The notes beneath the pieces were generated by a model. That model was given only the letters and a program-made list of their open reading frames with translations, had not been told where the DNA came from and did no database searches. The position numbers and the translations under genes are program-made. A stretch of DNA of 44,410 bases from a bacterium (lineage in GTDB: Bacteria; SZUA-79; Acidulodesulfobacterales; Acidulodesulfobacteraceae): contig JAJZYP010000004.1 in the NCBI GenBank assembly GCA_021798015.1, positions 1 through 44,410 of the forward strand. The letters are read 5' to 3'. Position 1 is the first letter of the stretch. Every line of letters begins with the position of its first letter. Shown in pieces: positions 40,092 to 44,410 of this stretch.

Positions 40092-40120
40092 GATAAATAC
40101 TGATTGTTGTAAGATAAATT
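40092..40120. promoter_or_regulatory. Candidate operator box, copy B
   Basis: gataaatactgattgttgtaagataaatt; 28 of 29 identical to copy A; 83 bp upstream of the cytochrome c start at 40009. Confidence 0.6.
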
Positions 40121-40168
40121 AAGAAATAAATCGTAGGAAATAAACTTACGCGGAAGAATTATGAAGGA

Positions 40169-40825
40169 TTATTTATGTTTTAAAATTTTAAGCTTAAAAA
40201 AAATTAAATCCACTAATTCGGATTTATTTGAAAAACCCAATTTTTCCATCCCTCTTGAACGGTATGTCGCAACGGTTTTTTCGCTCAAAAAATGCCTTTC
40301 GGCAATTTCTTTATTTGTAAAACCCTGGGCAATACCGATCATAACCTCTTGTTCTCTTTTACTTAAAGTGTTCCATAGAGATTCTTCTCTGCTAAGATTA
40401 TGAATAGAGGGTTTATCTGCATTTATAAAATTTTCAAGCATCGAAGGGTGAATGTATATTTCTCCCCTTGCCACCGTCTTTATTGCATAGATTAAATCAT
40501 AATCCATGGCTTTTTTTACCAAAAAACCGGAGGCGCCTGCGTCAAGAGAACTTTGCATATATTGTTTATCTTCGTACATGGTTAAAATTAATATTTTGGA
40601 GTTAGGCGAGGCCTTTTTAATTCTTGGAATCAAATCGATTCCGCTAATTTTCGGCAAAGACAAATCAAGCAGAATAACATTGGGGGTTTTTGCTTTTATA
40701 AGTTCAACGGCAGCTAAAGCATCGTTAGCCGTTCCGACAACATTAATGCCTTCTTGATCGTCCAAAAATACTTTTAAAGTTGAGGTCAGTATGGAATGGT
40801 CATCAACTAATACTACTGTTATCAT
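40169..40825 (-). CDS. NarL/LuxR-type response regulator
   Basis: ITVVLVDDHSIL, phospho-acceptor VILLDLSLPKISG, LTMYEDKQYM, GFLVKKAMD; LuxR HTH SKREQEVMIGIAQGFTNKEIAERHFLSEKTVATYR. ORF track extends to 40849. Confidence 0.95.
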   Translation of the reverse strand: MITVVLVDDHSILTSTLKVFLDDQEGINVVGTANDALAAVELIKAKTPNVILLDLSLPKISGIDLIPRIKKASPNSKILILTMYEDKQYMQSSLDAGASGFLVKKAMDYDLIYAIKTVARGEIYIHPSMLENFINADKPSIHNLSREESLWNTLSKREQEVMIGIAQGFTNKEIAERHFLSEKTVATYRSRGMEKLGFSNKSELVDLIFFKLKILKHK

Positions 40826-42266
40826 TTGTATTCTCCAAATAACCGGCAAGCGGAATACTGAATTTAACTACTGTTCCTAAATCTTTTTCGGATTCGATAG
40901 TCAATTCACCGCCAAGTAATTTTGCCCTTTCTTTCATGCTATTTATTCCCAGATAATCCTTATTCCCCTCAAAACATTCAAAACCAACCCCATCATCTTC
41001 GATAATCCCCCTAATTTTCCCCTCGCATACCTTATCAAGAATTATCGTAACGGAACTTGCAAAAGCATGACGAACAACATTTAACAGCGCCTCTTGAACT
41101 ATTCTGTATATATTAATCTCTATATGCTTATCCAATCTATAATTTTCAAGATTGATATGATAAAAATCTATTTTTATGTTGGGATTATTTTCAACGGCAT
41201 CGGCAATATATAGATTAATAGCATTAACTAATCCCATTTCATCGAGTATGCTTGGTCTTAAGTTTTTAGCTATATCATGTATAAGACTTAGCCCTTCCAT
41301 TAAATCACCCCTTATTTGATGAATTTTATCTTTGATTTTACCTAACTCGTTCACATCATCAAGCATTCTAAGTTTTATTTTTACGGAAGAAAGAAATTGG
41401 CCGACACTATCATGTAAATCTCGGGATATATTTTTTCTTTCTTCCTCCTGTGCATTGATTACACCGCTTATAAAATTTTTCCTTAAGTTTTCATTTTTAA
41501 TCCTTTCCTGTTCCGCTTCCTTTAAACTTAAAGCCATTTCGTTAAAGGCTTTCGAAAGCTTCCCTATTTCATCATCCCTTGCTATATTTACATTGACATC
41601 ATAGTTGCCTCTCTTTACTTCTTCAGTGGCATCTGAAAGCTTAACCAGAGGGGTTATTAGCCACCATGTAATAGCGCTAGATAATCCTATTATTAAAAAA
41701 GCTGCAAATATAGTAATAATAGTAATATATTTAATTAATAAAAGGGGTGTTCTCTTAGCGCGGTTCAAAGACAGCCCAACTCTCACAATTCCGAGTTTAC
41801 CGTTAAGTATAGGGGCGGATGTATTCCATATCTTTCCATATACAGAGCTTGTTAATTTGACGGAAGATAAATGTTGGGGCGCATTATTATTATACTCTGA
41901 TTGTTTTTTTATATAGCCAAAAATAAAAAAGCCTTTTTGAAAAGCAGAAGCAATGATTTTTCCACTATTATTTTCGACAAAGATATATAAGATATCATTA
42001 TCATTTAAAATTTCATTTTTTAACAAACTATTGAGTCGATTAAAATTCCTATTAAGAATAAAATCCGCAGACTCTTTTGCCGTCTGTTTTCCAATAACCC
42101 TACTCATTAATTTTGTATCATGCGAGATTTCCCCTATATAGGATGAGGAAATAGATAATAACATGAAAATTCCCAAAAAAAGGATTCCAAATATAAAAAG
42201 ACCGATGAATTTAATCCTTAAAGAAACATTAATAAATTTTTTCCAAATATTTTTTAATAATGTCAT
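40803..42266 (-). CDS. NarX/DegS-type sensor histidine kinase (two TM, HAMP, HisKA_3, HATPase)
   Basis: N-terminal TM, extracytoplasmic segment, second TM, HAMP (PLVKLSDATEEVKRGNYDV), ISRDLHDSVGQFLSSVKIKLRML, HATPase G-boxes (IIEDDGVGF); overlaps the regulator start. Confidence 0.94.
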   Translation of the reverse strand: MTLLKNIWKKFINVSLRIKFIGLFIFGILFLGIFMLLSISSSYIGEISHDTKLMSRVIGKQTAKESADFILNRNFNRLNSLLKNEILNDNDILYIFVENNSGKIIASAFQKGFFIFGYIKKQSEYNNNAPQHLSSVKLTSSVYGKIWNTSAPILNGKLGIVRVGLSLNRAKRTPLLLIKYITIITIFAAFLIIGLSSAITWWLITPLVKLSDATEEVKRGNYDVNVNIARDDEIGKLSKAFNEMALSLKEAEQERIKNENLRKNFISGVINAQEEERKNISRDLHDSVGQFLSSVKIKLRMLDDVNELGKIKDKIHQIRGDLMEGLSLIHDIAKNLRPSILDEMGLVNAINLYIADAVENNPNIKIDFYHINLENYRLDKHIEINIYRIVQEALLNVVRHAFASSVTIILDKVCEGKIRGIIEDDGVGFECFEGNKDYLGINSMKERAKLLGGELTIESEKDLGTVVKFSIPLAGYLENTNDNSSIS

Positions 42267-42285
42267 ATTTAAATATTTTTGAAAC

Positions 42286-43443
42286 TCATTTTTTTACCCT
42301 CATGATTAAAATATAACAGGCTAACGAAGAGATAATAAGTATAACAGGAATTAAACCGTAATAATCTTTAAATAATAGCCCCGCTATGCTTCCGCCAAAA
42401 AAACTTCCGGAGAATTGCAATGTATTGTAAATCCCCATCGATGTCCCCGTCAAAGACTTGTCCGATGACGAGGCGACTAAAGAAGGCATTATAGGCTCCG
42501 TAATAGAAAAACCGGTAAAAAAAAGTATCCCGCCGAGAATTATAACCGACAAAGTATAACTGCCCGCATAAGAAAACATAAAAAGGCTTGAAATACCCAT
42601 TAATATAAAACTAAATTTTAGAAGATGAATTTCATACCCCATATCAGCCTTTTTTGATGCCTTCATCATGGCAAAAAGGGAAAGAATTACCATCGGAATT
42701 AAAATCTTATAATAATAACCGGTTCCCAGTTCGTGTTTGACGATTAACGGCAAACTAAAAAAGAAAATCGTCATAAAAAGTGATAATAAAAAACCCTGAA
42801 TCGAGAGATTTGCCAATGTTTTATTTTTAAATACCTTTATGATGTCTTTAAATGTAATCTCTATCTCTTTTAGCATTTCTTTGCTTTTTGGTTCTTCTAC
42901 TAAAACAAGTATAAAAAGGGCTGAAAGTATGCCCAGAACACCCGAAAAATAAAATAAAAAGGGGTAGCCAAAATAATATGACAAAAATGGTCCCATAACA
43001 ATACCGACAACAAAACTGAGTCCAATGGGAATACCCAAATATGCCAGCGCTTTTGCCCTATCGTTTTCCGAAACGGTATCGGAGACTAATGCAAAGGCAA
43101 CAGAGCTTTCAGCCGCAACTCCCTGTAAAAATCTAAGAGAAATCAATTCGTAAATATTCGAGGTAAATCCTATTATAAATGTTAAAACGCCGAATAAAAG
43201 CATACCAAAAAATAATACATTTTTCCTTCCGATTTTGTCGGAAAGATAACCGAAAGGTATCTGAAAAATTGCCCTCGATAATCCATAAATACCGAATGCG
43301 ATTCCGACTAGGATAAGATTTGTCGTAAATTTTTCGGCAAACAGGACAAAAACAGGCAAAACAAGAAATACCGCAAGCATCCTGAGCCCCACCACGGAAC
43401 TCATTGCCATAATCGTCTTTTTTTGTGTTTTATTAAAAGCCAC
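42286..43443 (-). CDS. Major facilitator superfamily transporter
   Basis: 385 aa, about 12 TM; GYLSDKIGRKNVLFFGMLLFG MFS loop 2-3 motif. Confidence 0.92.
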   Translation of the reverse strand: MAFNKTQKKTIMAMSSVVGLRMLAVFLVLPVFVLFAEKFTTNLILVGIAFGIYGLSRAIFQIPFGYLSDKIGRKNVLFFGMLLFGVLTFIIGFTSNIYELISLRFLQGVAAESSVAFALVSDTVSENDRAKALAYLGIPIGLSFVVGIVMGPFLSYYFGYPFLFYFSGVLGILSALFILVLVEEPKSKEMLKEIEITFKDIIKVFKNKTLANLSIQGFLLSLFMTIFFFSLPLIVKHELGTGYYYKILIPMVILSLFAMMKASKKADMGYEIHLLKFSFILMGISSLFMFSYAGSYTLSVIILGGILFFTGFSITEPIMPSLVASSSDKSLTGTSMGIYNTLQFSGSFFGGSIAGLLFKDYYGLIPVILIISSLACYILIMRVKK

Positions 43444-43494
43444 ACCGCATCTCCAAGATATTTAAAAAGATATTTAAACGGTTTAAATCATAAA

Positions 43495-44385
43495 TCACTT
43501 CCCTCCTCGAATATGGCGAGATTGATAGCTTCTTATAGCCCTTAAAAAATCTATTTCTCTAAACTCGGGCCAGTAAGCATCGCAAAAATAAAATTCACTA
43601 TAAGCGCTTTGCCATAAAAGAAATCCAGAAAGTCTAACCTCACCGCTTGTTCTAATAATTAAATCAGGGTCGGAAGAGTCTTTTGCGTAAAGATATTTTG
43701 ATATATTTTCGACAGTAATGATATTAGATAAATAATCGTAACCTCCGGGGTCTGAAGCACAATTATTATTTAAATCTAAAATATTTTTATTTAAATCTGC
43801 TTTAATTTTATCTTTGCTTATCTCTGAAATATTTTTTGCATAATTTAATTTTAAAACATCCGAAATATTATCGGAAATAAACCTTATGAGGGCATCGCAT
43901 ATCTCCTGTCTTCCCCCATAACCCAAAGCGATGTAAAGTTTAAGATTGGAATAATTTTGGGTTTTCTCCTCCAGCTTATCTATTATGGTTATCAGGTCAT
44001 TCGGGAGAAGTTCCCTTTTCCCGATAACGGAAACTCTTATTTTATTCTCATTAATAAGTTTTGAATTTATATAACACTCAAGCTGAGACTTTATGATTTT
44101 AAATAAATGATCTACCTCGGCTTTACTCCTTTTAAAATTATCGGTTGAAAAAGCCCATACTGTTACAATTTTAATGCCAAGCTCAATGCACCATAATAAA
44201 ACTTCATCAAGTTTATCCGCCCCCTTTTTGTGTCCCTTTGAAATATTATCAAGCCCGTATTTCTCCGCATACCTTCTATTTCCGTCGAGAATAATCCCGA
44301 TATGCCCGGGAATTTTTTTATGCGAAATATCCTTTTTAAGCCTTTTTTCGTAATAATAATATATTAATTTTTTTATGAAGGTCAT
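43495..44385 (-). CDS. uppS: Isoprenyl transferase (undecaprenyl diphosphate synthase)
   Basis: HIGIILDGNRRYAEKYGL, VTVWAFSTDNFKRS, ALGYGGRQEI, DPDLIIRTSGEVRLSGFLLWQSAYSEFYF. Confidence 0.96.
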   Translation of the reverse strand: MTFIKKLIYYYYEKRLKKDISHKKIPGHIGIILDGNRRYAEKYGLDNISKGHKKGADKLDEVLLWCIELGIKIVTVWAFSTDNFKRSKAEVDHLFKIIKSQLECYINSKLINENKIRVSVIGKRELLPNDLITIIDKLEEKTQNYSNLKLYIALGYGGRQEICDALIRFISDNISDVLKLNYAKNISEISKDKIKADLNKNILDLNNNCASDPGGYDYLSNIITVENISKYLYAKDSSDPDLIIRTSGEVRLSGFLLWQSAYSEFYFCDAYWPEFREIDFLRAIRSYQSRHIRGGK

Positions 44386-44410
44386 TATTTTCTTATGTTA
44401 TAATGGAATT

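Noticed and set aside
1131-41916. Many small plus-strand ORFs (60-113 aa) antisense to minus-strand genes, and short alternative-frame ORFs
   Set aside because: They lie inside well-supported conserved genes on the other strand, lack recognisable domains and are explained by frame shadowing.
1-44410. CRISPR arrays, rRNA, tRNA, prophage or IS transposase genes
   Set aside because: No regularly spaced repeats, no rRNA/tRNA-like sequence recognised, and no transposase, integrase or phage proteins in the ORFs; only the small non-coding MITE-like element was kept.

Overview
The window is dense bacterial chromosome, AT-rich and mostly minus strand. The gene content suggests an anaerobic or sulfur-cycling deltaproteobacterial-type organism, but taxonomy is inference only. 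From 1 to 25 kb it holds housekeeping and energy genes: a Rieske/cytochrome b module with an unidentified membrane protein, uvrA, pdxA, two SurA/PpiC-like isomerases, mfd, ppdK, glyS/glyQ, nadA, acs, trpS, a DsrE-like protein, an HgdC/HgdB-like pair and a TrxB-like reductase. From about 27 to 42.3 kb there is a respiratory island, which is the most interesting part. It contains a TAT-exported molybdopterin oxidoreductase, a four-cluster Fe-S subunit and an NrfD-type membrane subunit. These are co-oriented with a NirJ-like radical SAM protein, a NirF-like propeller, an unusual cytochrome c - d1 propeller - cytochrome c protein, an AmmeMemoRadiSam-type radical SAM enzyme and several small c-type cytochromes. 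Two paralogous NarL-type response regulators flank the island, one with a histidine kinase. One regulator has lost its phospho-acceptor Asp (D to N). Each is followed by a nearly identical 29-bp box with 21-bp-spaced direct repeats, placed upstream of a cytochrome c gene. Other signals are a MITE-like inverted-repeat element, a GC-rich palindrome, a possible gene-conversion tract between the two regulators, and a glyQ with no ATG/GTG/TTG start. All homology calls are by eye; no searches were run.
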